This document shows, piece after piece, positions 11,601 through 24,500 of a stretch of 64,000 nt of DNA. A program made the translations under genes and the position numbers. Origin of the DNA: Monarcha castaneiventris obscurior (lineage: Eukaryota; Chordata; Aves; Passeriformes; Monarchidae); assembly GCA_026261815.1 (NCBI GenBank), contig JAMPIT010000417.1, positions 5,055,501 to 5,119,500 on the forward strand, given 5' to 3'. Every line of letters starts with the position of its first letter. The first letter of the stretch is position 1. The notes below the pieces were generated by a model that saw only the letters and a program-made list of their open reading frames with translations, searched no databases and had not been told where the DNA came from.

Positions 11601-14600
11601 CCACGGCTTGCCTCTGAGACTGGTCCAGTGCACAGGAGTGCCTGGCACCAGCCCTTACAGATGCAGTGTGCTCAGCCAACAGGTATGTGAGGCCACTCTT
11701 TGTGATAACTAGACCTAGTTGCTTTAACGACCTGGACCTTAAATCAAGCAAATCCAGGGATGCAAGAAACTGAACACAGATGCCTGCTGGTTTCTGTGTT
11801 ATTGAGCTTCAGGGGATCTGAGGGCTGCAGAGGAAAGCCAGAGTTACTGCACAGGGAAGGCTGGGGCTATTCACACCAGTGGAGGATAGGGTGCAGATCT
11901 GCACCATTCCACTGCAACTCCTCACCTCCATCTATCAAGAGTAGGATGGCTTAGAAACAGATCAGTGGGGCAAGTGTGGGCACAACACACCCTCCACTCT
12001 CCTCTGCCAAGCCACAGGCTCAGCCAGGATATCACCCTGATATCCTCTTCTGATACACCCCAGCTCCTCTACAAACAGCCCCTCAGAGTCCCCCAGTCAG
12101 GATTCCAAACTGCAAAATACGCCTTCTGCTCCTGACTTTGCAGCTGCCAACAGCCTCATGGTCAGGTGCCACAGTGTCTCCAAGGTGAGAGGGGCCACCT
12201 TGGGGGAAAGCAAATAGGAAAGTATCCCAGGCATGAAAATGTCTCTGTGGTTCTCAAGACAGGAATTTCTCTCACACCCATCCCCTCCCTCTATTCCTCC
12301 GCGCTGCTTGGTGCAGCTGCTGAACCAGCGGCAGCAACAGCGGGCAAGTTTAGTCACTCCAGCACCTGGGTATCGATCACACCTGAAGGTGGAGAACAAG
12401 CAATCAAAAACAAGGTGTCAGCTTTGCCAGAGGATTCTCCTCGACTCCCGGTTTGGGCCTGCTGCCAGTTCTCACTCTGCTGTACTTCAGCATCCCAGCT
12501 CTTCCCATGACAGGTGTTTATTCAGGCAGAGGCATTTCACTTCACGTGTCTTCAGCCTTCATGGAAGGCAGAGAATTTCCAGAGCTGCTTTTCTGAGCAG
12601 CATTGAGCAACCTAACACCACTGACAGCCAGGACAGGCAGAAAACAGAAGCTTCTTTGTGTCTGGGTCAAGCCCTCCCATTACTTGTTTCTGCCTGCTGA
12701 CATTTCCCTAGATGGCAAAAGGATTTTTAAATTACAGTGACAAGCTGGCCTTTCTTGTATTAAGAACTGAGCTTGCATGGTACCCAGCGAGTCATGGGCT
12801 GAGCAACAGCCTGCCTTCAGAGACTTCTCTCCTGGGAAGAGAAACCTCCACAGATCTCTTACTCTGAGCCTCTCAGCTTAGCAACTCTCTCCAGGCATTT
12901 TGGGAGGGATACAGTGCATACCCAGTGACCCACACTGGAGAGCAGCATCAGCTGCTGCTGGGACAGAGTGTAATGGAGAACCATCAGTGGCCACTTGTAT
13001 GAGTATTGGGTGGGATCAGTTTCCAGCAAAGAGAAAGGCTGGAATTCATGTCTCCAATGCAGCCACATATCCTGCTCCCCCAAAAGGGGACAGCAGAGAC
13101 AACAATAAAACCCCTCTGAGAGATGAAGATACACATCAGCTACCACAGACTTTGCAGTTTCCATTTGTCACTGCTGCTTCCATCCTGCTTTCACTCTGCA
13201 ATCACTTATTTCGGCAGCTGTGCCATGCAGAGATCTCTGCCAGCTTACAGAGCTTCACCATGCCCACTCTTTGCCCTGTGGCATGGATATCACCTCTGCA
13301 TGGAGCCATGGAGGTGACAGCACTGGACTGGAAGGAGCAGGTAGGAGGCAGCACAAGGAACCTCCGTACGCTGTGCAGCCCGTAAGCACTCGTTGCCTGG
13401 TCAGAGCTGGTCTGCCCTGCCACACTTCTGCTCCTCACCTATGAGGATTCATGATGAGTCCATCCTTGCTGTAACACTTGGAGAGTTCAAAGGACATCAG
13501 TACCTCCCTTCCTCGCCACCCTGACCACTTCTCTTAATAGACAAAAGGATTCCACAGCCAGCCACATGGAGGGATCTACTGGGAATAGCTGTCCTGCAAG
13601 TGGTCCTGAGCCCAAGAAGGGCCTCTTTCCCCAGCATCATAGAAAGCATTGTCACTTTAAGGAGCATAACCAGCTATAAGAAATGTAACACAAGTACCAC
13701 ATAGAAGTTCCTAACATGTCTCGCTGCCTCTTTAGCTACAATAACAGAAATAGAACACTGGAGTGGCCTCTCAGCTGTCTGCACACTGCCCACCCCAACA
13801 CACTCACAGCAGCACTGTGAAGAAGATCAGACCCTGCACTCAGAAAACTTGAGTCTTGTTCTTCTGGAAGCAATGAAGATGATGGTGTCCCTTGTTCCTC
13901 TGTGCTTCGCTTGACCCAAAAAACTCATCATTCATACCAAACCTGGCCACCACAAAGATATTGTTGCAGGTTTTTTAGCCTGTGCTTCATTTAGCTCAGT
14001 TTGACCCTCTAGTCCAATTTTGATGAGTATTATAAAGTAGACCCATTCTCTTGCATATCACAGGAGATGTAACATATTTGCTCAGCAAGGCAGTACCTAC
14101 TACCTACTCTTAAGCTTCAGTCCAAGGTTCAAAATCTGCATTTTTTCAGTTCACCTCCAAAAGTCTTTATTCTCTGCCTGTGAGGACTCTTTACCTATAT
14201 CGTGTCCTTTGCTTCAATTCACTAATTCTCACTTTTTGTCATGTATTTCACAGGGGTGGCGGTGCTCAGACACGCCTATCAAATCCAAGCAATCTTTTTG
14301 TGACATTGAGATGTTTTGCTGAATTTTGCTCACACTCACAAAGCACACTTGATAAGCACACTTGAAATCCAAAAGCCCAGGCTTTTAATCCTTTGTGCTA
14401 TTTAATCACCCACAGAGCCTGGCAATGTGGTGAGTGCTCCCTTTCTCCTTCCTCTTGCTAGCTCATTTCCTCCCCCATATTCCCAGCATGGAGCTGCACA
14501 GGGACGTGACGCCTCTGACTCTGACGGGTATGAAAGTATCACAGACCATCCAGGCAATTCCTTAGTCCCACAGCACTGTTTGTCACTACACTAGAGAGAT

Positions 14601-14759
14601 CCCTTGTCATAGGATTTAAGTGAAATCCTCTCAGAAATGAAAACCACTGTCATTACCACTGATAGGGCATATCTGGGGGTGAAATACAGCTCTGAGATCT
14701 GTGAATGTGGGAGGGACATCAGCATCTGAAGAGCTCTAAATGACATGATCTGTGTTCTT

Positions 14760-14960
14760 CTGTGTTATCACGTTGCAAGCTCTTCTCCAGCTCTCTCTCT
14801 CTGCTGTCCCTGTTGCTTCCAGCTTTATTTCGCTTGCAAGTTCCAAAGTCTCACACCCTCTAAATAGCTAACTTTGAATTTATTTTCCCCCAGATAATAG
14901 GTTTGCATTTTTCCAGTTTGAATCTTATGCTATTATTTCCTGCCCATATCCTGCCTCAAG
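14760..14960 (-). mobile_element. Possible ancient CR1/L3-like LINE relic
   Basis: 'aatagctaactttgaattta' followed by 'ggtttgcatttttccagttt', 'gaatcttatgctattatttc' and 'ctgcccatatcc' parallels the reversed CR1 segment around 'aatagctaattt...ttgcatttatcaacattgaatttcatctgcc'. It is heavily decayed. Confidence 0.35.
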
Positions 14961-17855
14961 CACGAGGGAGCCACACAAGCGGTGACTGTACATTACAAAA
15001 GCAGAAGGAATGGAGTCATGAAAATTTTTGTGTTTGTGAATGCATAAGGCACAGACGAGGAGCGCATATGCACGAGGGGAAGAAAAGTAAAATCTATGTT
15101 TCTTCTCAAAAGTCCAATCGAGAGCTGGCAAGAAGCAAGGGAGGCAGGGAGCAAGGAAGGAAAGAGCTTAGTTAAATGTTCAGTCTTTGTGCTGTGGTGA
15201 GAGGTTTTCCCCCCACAAATTCTCTCTTTACCACCAGTTTTTTGTCATGGTGGCACTGATTCATTAATCAGAAAAACTGCCACTAAGTTGATTCAAGCTG
15301 TTCTGGTTCTGTCTGGCTGTAAATGAACTCAGAAGCTGGCCCGTAGTGTGACACAAGTAGATGTTTCCTCTTGCAGAAAGGAACCATTGCTCTGCAGTCA
15401 CAGGAATCATTTCCCTCTCTGCCAGGGAAGGAAAAAGCAAACCTAGAGATTGTCCCCTCCCTCTTCCATGCAACAGCAACAGCAAGGAGAGGACTTCCCT
15501 GCCAGCTCTCTGCACTTTGTTCAGGAACTTGGAGCTCAGAGGCATTATCCTTATTGGCTGCATCATCCAGGATGGTGTTCAGCCCTCTCTGTCCTGCCCT
15601 GACCTTGCCAATGTCTAGCTGTCTTTCCATCCCAGAGACACTTTCCTTTTTTTTGTCTCCTTTTCATCATGCATCGAGCTTGGTGCTTTTCCCCCTCCCG
15701 TCAATCCTTCTCCTCAATGGGAGACCAGTACATGTAACCATTAGGAAGCCTTCCCTGGGCTTTTCTTTCCATTTAGTCGCAAAAGTGACTTGCCCGCTTG
15801 GTTTGTTCATATGCCAGGTCCTGTTCAGTCTCTGCCATCTACATTCCCAGGCTAGCACTCTTCCTGCATATCTGTAGAGCCTGTGACACTATAACATTAC
15901 TTAAATAAATGCATCCTGAGATTCAAAAAAGCAAAATATTGCAGAGAGTGAGAAGCAAGTACAGAAGCCTTTATGTGCCTTCCAAACCTTACCTCTGGCT
16001 GCAAAAGGAGATCCTACAGCTTTCTCAGAACACCAACATCGGCTTTAAGAAGAAAGCCCAGCAAACCTTGAGTAGAACATGAAAACAGCACATGGGAGCA
16101 GCAGATAAATAGAAATATGTCCCATTATCAAACCTCAACCACAGTGCAAACGACACTGCTCTCGCCTTGGCCTCTTAGCCAAGGTCCATTTCTATGGGCA
16201 ATCAACACAATTGCAGTCCAGGATGCAGGACAGTCAAGCAGACAATTCACTTTGCTGTCACTGAATGAAAGAAGAACAGTAAGGCACTGTCAACTTACGC
16301 CATTTCTTGGTGCTTGTAGGATTTTTTCCCTCTACTAACATGGTAAAACCTTGAAGCAGTCGGTACTGTGCACTGCACAGTACAACAGCCACAGAAGACA
16401 GAGCTAGAAATGAACCAGGAGAAGGAGAGAGCAATAAAGAAAACCTCTTTGGTTGCCAGAATGCATCAGAAAGGCCTTCATGTGCAGGTGGAGAATACCA
16501 CCAACCACCAACCCTTTGATGTGGAGTGGGAGAGGTTCTTGTGGAAAGTGACAGCTCAGATGGATCTGCCAGAGCAGAGGTACCATTTGCACATTATAAG
16601 CAAATCCCTTCAGCTGGGTTGTTTCCAAAGGAAAAATGGAAGAGACTAAGATGGAGGTTAAAGTAAGGGAAAATGAGATGGGGACTGCAGTTCCCCTGCT
16701 CTTATAAAAGCAGGGGAAGACCTCCACATATCAGATGGCTCTCATCTCACCGCACCTTCTTTTACACCAGAGCACAGAAAAAAAGTTAATTTCTCCAGGT
16801 TTGGGTCTCTGTTCCTAGCACCAGCCAGCTCATGCTGCTTCCTCAATGTGTTCAGAACCTCAGCCTGAGGATCACGTTCATCCCATCCAACAGCACCCAG
16901 AAGGCAAGGCACGTTTGGGCTACCCCTCCCCCTGAGAACTAGCTCAAACCAGTTACAAATGGATTGCCATGAACCCAATCCCACAGAATCTTCTGCAGTG
17001 ACCACAATGTGATTGTCAGACAGTCTGAGATGCAAGTCCACCCACTGCACAGCAGAATCATACCTCCCTTTCTGACATAAGAGCAAAGTTATGGTCCTTT
17101 CCACATGGGAGGACAAAACTAAATCCCAATCACTATGAAGCGATGGCAGGAATGATCTCCTTATCTCATGTCCGTATTAATTTTTTTATTCCTGTTAAGA
17201 AACAAGGGAACTTTTGGGTCTTCCCAGATGAGGAAAGTGAGATGTGCGGAATGTTTTCTGTCATAGATCCCACTAAAGTCCTAGAGGGATCTATTCCAAT
17301 TTTTACCTGTTAAAACTTTGTGACAAAACATGCCTACACAAATTCTGTAAACCTAGGGCATTTTCTATTCAATACCTATCATGCACTTTCAAAAGACCGG
17401 TCAGTCTGGCAACCCTGAGTGATTTTGGAAAAACTAGATATAGATGTTTCTGTAGGTTTTGTTCATCATACAGTTTACCAGAGTACTTAGAACAGAGATC
17501 ATCCCTGACATAAAAAACAAAACTAAACAAAAAACAACAAACCTAAACAACAACCAAATCCAAAAACTAAACTGTGCACTGGAAGAGTTACATCTGCTCA
17601 GTGTTGACTGTAATCCATCCTTTTCTTGTACCATTGAGCTTACAAAGTCAACCACCCTAAGTACTGGACATCTAGCAGTCCTTGGAGGGACAGGAACATG
17701 ACAAGACACACTACAGAAATTACCAAAACCACTGAGGTAGGACTTCCAATATCCACTTCCTCAAAATTGAGTGAAGCTATAAATAAGGGAACCACCGCCC
17801 TTTCCTCTCCAGTGGATGACTGCTCACGTTTGAAGCCCTGCACAGTCAGGCGTGA

Positions 17856-17935
17856 CAAAATGCAGTTTATCATATGGCTCTGAGATTTATCCTATGTCTC
17901 TGCGATTTATCCTATGTCTCTGCAAATTATTGTAT
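17856..17935. repeat. 20-bp tandem repeat, about four copies
   Basis: Two nearly identical units (17876-17895, 17896-17915; gtctctgcgatttatcctat type), a diverged third (17916-17935) and a weak fourth upstream (17856-17875) share a strict 20-bp period. Confidence 0.75.
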
Positions 17936-20297
17936 CACATGGACAACCCCACAATACACACACAAACACATCAGTTGCACCACTACAGAGCAGTATGAAA
18001 CTTGCTGGTTTCTATTTCTTTAAACCCACACACCATCTGAGGCTCCACCCCACCTTCTCCATGTCATGACAAGTGTAGAAATAGTGAACATCACAGACCA
18101 TATCACTTCCATTTGCCCTGCAACCAGCCAGCAAGACGATGCACAGAATAAATAACACATGTAAGAGAGAGGAACTCTTTAGGTAGAAAGACACACTGTT
18201 TAGACTGGGGGGGGGCTTAATTTGCAATATGTGTTTGCAGATAGCCAGAAAAGCACATCCAAATAGCATAGAGTTAAATTCCTGTTGAAAGCATCCCAGA
18301 GACCATGGGAACTCAGCTATGGAACTTTCCCAAGCATAAATTCTCGCATCTGCAAAAGTGCAGAGTCCATGTATGGCCTATTTCTCCTGGCACCCCCAGT
18401 CTCTAAAAATGATCTGTTCTAGATGTTTCCAGCCAAGCCTAAACATGCCTCCCCCACTCCTAACTCCACACCCCATTTCCCAGTCCTATCGTCCATTTCT
18501 CCTTTGATCTGGGCTCGCAAAGGCTTAATGCTTTTCTTATCTAATGTCACTGTGGACACTCACCTTTAATGCCAAAGGCTACTGTTCACAGACAGCAGTA
18601 ATGCCTAAAAATGTGTGGGGCATGGCAAAACAAGCAGAGTTACAGCAGCTGCAAGCTGCTTGTTTGGGAAGAACTTCAGCAAAGGAATGGCACACATGGG
18701 AAAGCTTCACCCTCTCATTGCCCGTGGAAATGCTAATTCGGATTCTCACACCCTAAATTCTCATGGCTTTTACCTGACCACCTCTAATTAACAGACTGCA
18801 GGCATTCAGAAAAGCCTGTGAAATGAGTGATGCTTAAGCCAAGGGACAACATGAGGTATGGCATGGGGATCTTAGGCAATTCAACCTCAGTGTGTCAAAT
18901 CTGCAGAATGCTTAAGACTTCTGATCTCATGCTGAGACTTTCCATGTCGTGGGTTTTCTATTGCAACCTGCCTTGCGGAAAACACACACCATAAAGGGAG
19001 AAATTGCTGCAGGAATACAGAAAGACCAGTCTCTTCTCTGGATGAGTGGATAGAGCTGGTTGTCCATCACACACACATAAAAACTTATTGGGCTAACCCT
19101 TCATCCACAGGACAGCTACAGAAAACATGATAAATCTTATCAGCTTGAAACTTTCTCCTTCCTTAAGCTATTGGTAGGATGTTCTCTCACTTGTACCCTT
19201 TCTCTGTATCCAGATGAAAGGTGGAAGTATCTCAGTGAGATATCAATCTGTTCAGTGGAAGCTGAACTCTCCCCTGACCTCATTGTACCTTGGCATGATG
19301 GGGATACCCTCTCTTCCTTAAACCATCATCTTGCCAACATGCAGCATTGCAGCATTTCTCCCAAATGGGAGCATCTATCCGCACTCTTGTTCACTTGACA
19401 CGTGCTGTTACCCCCTCTCACACCTGGCTTGACAGGTCTAGCAACAGGGATGAAGCCAATGGTTGGCAGGGTACCAGTGCTCTCCAGGGCCACGGTCACA
19501 GCCTGCATGGCCTGTCTGGTTACTCTTCTTCTCTCTGCTGGCTGGGCACCAACACTTCCAGATGGACAGCTAGGATGCAATGCTCCTGCGGTAAAGCTGA
19601 TGCTGATGCTGCAGAACACCTCTGCCTCCTCACAAAACCTCTAAAATTGGCCATTGCCTGCCACGGCCTCCCAGGCTAGAGAGCAGCTTGTACCAAACCA
19701 GTTTGCTCTCTCTGGACAAATAATGCTTTGCCAGCCATGGCTCACTTCATACCCAGCCTCTTAGGGGGTTCCACTGCTGTTGCCCCAAGTGAGTGGCTTT
19801 TTGATGCAAGTGTCCTGTCTGCTGGGTCCCAGATAAGCAATTCTGTGATTGCAGGCAGCTGCTCCCTGGCAGGTGGGCAGTCACTTGTAAACAGGTCTGG
19901 GGCAGAGGATACTTCACCACAGCTGAACTCTGGTCCTCAGAGTTTGCTTTGGGATCCTGCACTCCAGTATTTTGTATGGAGCTGAGCATCCCTCACTCCA
20001 ATAAACTCTGCCAGGGGAACAGAGCAGAGGAAATGGATGGTGTAGCTCAATGCAAATGCCAGCTTCTTCTGCAGGGTAAGCAAATAAACTTTTCCTGAAT
20101 ATTGTATTCATATATCTCAACAAGAAGCACATTCTAATTCATAGGTATTAAACAGAGTTAGGCTTATTTTATTGTTGAGGAAAAAAGACTGTCTTTATTT
20201 TCCATCAGTGGAAAAATTCCCACGGGATTGTCTTTGCCCACCATATGTGTCATCTTTGCTGCTGTTTTATCCATAGCTCTTTTTTTAAGCAGGTTGC

Positions 20298-20320
20298 AGA
20301 CTGCTATTATATAGCAGTCT
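20298..20320. repeat. Perfect 10-bp inverted repeat, 3-nt loop
   Basis: Arms agactgctat (20298-20307) and atagcagtct (20311-20320) flank tat. It lies about 700 bp upstream of the candidate EMP1 promoter. Confidence 0.95.
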
Positions 20321-20994
20321 AAAATTAGACCAGACACATATCAATAACACCAGACAGAAGGAATAATCTGAAAAACAGCAAGATCTTTTAATCTGTGTAG
20401 ATTTCAAAGAGAAACAGCTTCATTTTTCAAAAAAAAGGCTATCCAATGTCATCCTCATTAAAGTGGGAAAGGCCTTTGCCAAGTATTTTGTCAGCATCTG
20501 CTTATCTTGCTGGGCCTCTGCAAAGGTAGGGTTGATTCCTTGCAGTAGCAGATCGCCAACTCTATTGCAATATGGATCACATTTTAACATGGGTGCTTTC
20601 TGACAAACTTCTTCCCCTTTCACCCACATCTCAAGCACATCCCTATTCAATCTTGCCTGTAGCATCTAGGAGACAACTCCACCAGCCGATTCTCAGCAAA
20701 TGTAAAGGATCTATTTTTAGAAGTCTTTAAGATGGCAAGAAATGCTGACCTCAGAAAACTGTGAATAACAAGCTCCTTATTTCTTCTTCCCTGCCTGCTC
20801 TCTCTCTGTGGAAGCAAACCACCACCATCTGGCCAAATTGCTCCAGAGTCACCACCAGGCCAGAGCTGCATTTTGAGCATCTCTGCTCCTTGATCTGCTC
20901 CTGAAAGTCTTGTCCATGCCAACCTCACAGGTCCGATTTGAATTCCCCCGTGCTGTCAGCCTCAGCGACTTCTCTCCAGGCAGCACGGGAGGGG

Positions 20995-21225
20995 ATGCGG
21001 TGACTCACCCAGCCTCGGGATCCCCCCTGCCAACCCACTGTTTGTTTCACTGATTGTATTGTTGCAGTCCTGTTGCCACATTTGTAACTATACAATTTTT
21101 TTTTTTATGACAACCAGAAGTTCAGTTTTATAAACAGATGCTGTTGTGGGCCTCTCTTACTCAGCTGGATCAGCGTCAGTCGTTTTTCCAGGCTGCGGTC
21201 TCCGTGCTGCACACTGAGTCAGACT
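20995..21225. promoter_or_regulatory. Candidate EMP1 promoter/enhancer with two AP-1-like sites
   Basis: TGACTCA at 21001-21007 and TGAGTCA at 21215-21221 are both perfect AP-1 (TRE) heptamers. They lie within 220 bp and 300-530 bp upstream of the candidate exon 1 donor. A TATA-like ttttataaac lies between them (about 21126-21135). A role for AP-1 in EMP1 regulation is inference; the heptamers are directly seen. Confidence 0.35.
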
Positions 21226-21339
21226 TAGCCCTGCATAGATTTCTTTGAATCGCTGGTTTCCTCCCAGAGACTCTTGACACCCTGCCAACAAAACAGGGCG
21301 TAGCTCATTAATTTTTTTTTTTTTTTTTTTTTTCTTCTC

Positions 21340-21533
21340 TTTAAAGGCAGTCTGATTCATAGTAACTCCTTTAAAACAGAGTGGAAAGACACCACCCTCC
21401 CACACCGCCGGAGGAAACTTAAACCACCACCAGGTCACTCCCCTTCACTCCAGCCCTGCACTCCAGGACATCGGCACTGCAGCCCAGCACGCTCCTTCTT
21501 CCACAGGTGCCAGCACCGGTCCCAGCCCACACG
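21340..21533 (+). other. EMP1: Candidate non-coding first exon of EMP1 (donor at 21534)
   Basis: A clear splice donor (acg|gtaaga) lies at 21533/21534, at the end of a C-rich, leader-like stretch. It is about 11 kb upstream of the EMP1 acceptor at 32629. Mammalian EMP1 has a non-coding first exon separated by a long intron, so the arrangement fits. The exon start is not resolved; a TATA-like ttataaa lies at about 21128-21135 and a 22-T run at 21312-21333. Other upstream donors are possible. Confidence 0.3.
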
Positions 21534-24500
21534 GTAAGAGCTGTTCTTGAAAATCCTCACCAACTCTTCTCCCTCAGTGCCTGCTCCCCTCTGCTAGCAG
21601 CACCAGTCTGCCTTTCTCCTCTGCTCCTTCACTTCTCTTCATCTTGGCACTCGAGCTGGCTATGGCACGCACCTTAATTTTCATCTTTTGATCTGAAATC
21701 CAGCTGCATTCCGGGGCAAAGGGGTGCTGCAAGGCACCCCAGTCGCAGTCTTGGAGCGCTGGCAGCAGCAATGTTATTTTCACCTCCAGGACACGTGCAG
21801 TCAGGGCACAAGCACAGGGTGCCCAAGCTGGGCCAGCTCACACTCAGGAGCTGCTGTGTGCTTTTGGAGTAGCATTGTGAACAAGTGTGGAAAAATGCCT
21901 GCTTGGAATTAGGGCTGCTGGCTCAGTTTTTCTGGCGCTCTAATACTTCTGTTTGTCTCTCTCCCCTCCATAATTAGTTTGCCAAGCTCTAACTTAAAAC
22001 AATAGCAATCATTCCAAGTGAAGACTGAGAGGCCCCAAAGGTGCAGACTCTGGGGTACAATGGAGACAATCTCCCTTTTTCTGGGGCTTCTGGTTCCTGA
22101 GGCTGAAGCCAAGCCCCAGTTCTTGAGCAAAGCCACGTGAAGGGTAGAAATGTGTGCTACGCCTTCCTTGGCAGCACAGCCACTGGAGTGGGGAGCACTG
22201 CGAGGAGAAGTGGGGGAGCGGGTGGAATTGCTAGGAGCACCACAGTCTGCTGTTAGGGTGTGTCGAGGAGGTAGAGACACTGATGGGAAGTGTAGGATTA
22301 CAGAGACTGGCAATTTTCCCTCTTCACCTGCCTTTTTCCATGCAACCGCCCCTCTTTCTTTCCCTCCTCTTCTTCACCAGTTCTCTTATTTCATCTGTCT
22401 GCTATGGTTTGCATCCTGTGGTCAAATCTGAACTATTTTTGAGGTCTGAGAAAGGGAGTACAGCAAAACCAATTTGTTGGCACCACACTTTGGTTCCTGT
22501 TGCAGGAACCCAGCCCGCCCTTGCACAGTTTCAAGGGTTTGAAAGAGACTGAACAGTATTTAGCCCAATACGGCCAGGAATGGATGGGGCTCAGGCTGGG
22601 GCTGTGGATAGTTACTGTATGAATGAACCAGAAGCTGAGCTGACTGTAACTTTGTGTAAAAGGATGGATTTTGTGAATTTTGAAGTCCCCTCTGTCCCTG
22701 CTGCCTGTGGCTCAGTCATGCAGTGATGCCTCCTGACTGAGAAATAAATGTGTTGGAGTGGTGGGGAAACTGAGGCAGCGAGTGTTTCCGGGGCAGTCAG
22801 AAACCAGAATGGGAAGAAAGCATTTTTGGAAGTTGTCATTTAATGTGGTCAACAATTAAATCATTTTGATATAAAAAAAAAATGTTGTGGCCACAGAACA
22901 ACTTTCACTCAGAAGCTTTGAATTCCTCAAGGCACCTCTGAGAGCAGATTTGCCCGGGAACTGCCCACTTGACATTTCTGGATGTAGTGGGATTCTTTTC
23001 TGAGCAAACACTCGAGGGAGCTGGGCATGAAGAGTGTGAAAACTTGGAGCCCATTAGCTACTGTTCCTAAGATAACAGGGGTATAAGCCAGCTGAATGCC
23101 TCCACCCAGTGCACCTGGGGACTGTGAGCATTGAGAGAGTGAGGCCTTAAAGGCAGCTTATTTCTGTTTGCTCCCTTGGGGATTAGCATTGGGAAAGGAT
23201 GAAAACTGAGGTGCCTTACTAACACTTGGAAGCACACCCTGAAATGCAGCGCCTTCATGAGGCCCTGCACACCCACCTAAGGAATTCCTGTCACCAGTCT
23301 CCTGTGGAAGCTCCCCCAGCTATGACTAACCATCCCTACACGTGACTGATGTATGAGCCATTCATCCTGGCTACCCCTGTGTGAGAGCAGGGATCTCCAC
23401 TGGGTACATGCCATCCCGAGGATGACGGCTGACAGCTATGGAGTCCAGTCACACCCAAGGACACAGGAGGAGTGACTTGGGTGGGATCTTGTGGAGAAGC
23501 GCCAAGTCTTGGAGTGGGTGCCTCAGCTGCAGGGCTGCTAGTGCTCCCCAGTGAGGCCCTGCTGAGGACAGAGAGCCCTGGGCTTGGAAAACCGGCCCTT
23601 CTGGCCTAGCCGGTGGTCTTTCAATTTTGGAGTGTGGGAGCGATGCAAGTGCATGCAGGAATTACTGTTTGGTGGTCTGGGGTGGAGCAGAGGTTGTATT
23701 TTGAAACAGTTCTGGGAGATTTGCTGATAGTAGCCAGCATGTTTTTGGTAAAAGACCCACCTCGGGGCCTTGCTTGTAAAATAAGACTGGGGAGATTTGC
23801 TGCAAGCACTAATCCTTCTCTCTATCCGTCACCCTCCCAGCTGCAAGGCTCGCTCATGGCACTCAGCCTCTGCCTGCTTCTGTTTCCTCAGAGCAAGCAA
23901 AAGCAGGAGGGAGCCTGCTTCCATAGCCTTGCCCGCTCCTATGGGGTTTCACGGGCCCCATAATCCCCAGGTGGCTGCTGGGACACCCCTCCCCTGGCAT
24001 GTTTCCCCTTGCTCATCCCCCAGGTCACTTAGTGCTGCCCTCTCTAAGTGCTGCATGGATGGCAAAGGAGGAGGCACCTGATGCTGGGCTGGAATTTGCC
24101 CTCAGTGCAAAATTTGTTCAAGTGCCCCATAAGGCAAGAAATAGCACTACTAGATGCCTTTGATGTCAACAGGTTGCTGTGCTTGTACCTTTCAATAGGG
24201 AAGTGACAGCACTGTCACCCAGCACAACATAAGGCAGGCTGCAAGGCACTCCTAATTTTTTTCCTTCCGTTTTCCTACGAAAAAAGTAATGAGATAAAAC
24301 TAAAAGATGAGATTTATTTGCCCTTCCTTCAAGGCGTGGAGAAATAAGAGGCCTGGAGCTGCTCTTTTACTCCTCTAAAAGGGAGGGCAAGGAAGGGGAT
24401 TTCCAATCTTCACATCTGAAGATGGATGCTTAATACTTCATTGGTCTTTTCTGCTGAGGCAAAGCAGCATTTGCAGAAAAGGAGGCTCTTCTCCATGGCC

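Larger units (their letters stand above)
11601..20940. other. Non-coding stretch upstream of EMP1
   Basis: Besides the possible CR1 relic (14760-14960), the 20-bp tandem array and the 20298 hairpin there are A-rich low-complexity bases at 17515-17575 and a perfect 8-bp inverted repeat at 12026-12046 (aggatatc/gatatcct). Open frames at 12233-12700, 12900-13385 and 15371-15877 look like chance. An 81-codon minus frame at 20420-20665 has a protein-like composition but is unrecognised. Confidence 0.55.

Noticed and set aside
12233..13385. 155- and 161-codon + strand frames
   Set aside because: Several frames are open at once, no recognisable domains; likely chance.
15371..15877. 168-codon + strand frame
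   Set aside because: No family resemblance and overlapping open frames on both strands.
22755..22790. 'ggggaaactgaggcag', resembling a reversed MIR
   Set aside because: Only about 16 bp match; a similar short match lies at 41300-41318. Too short to call.
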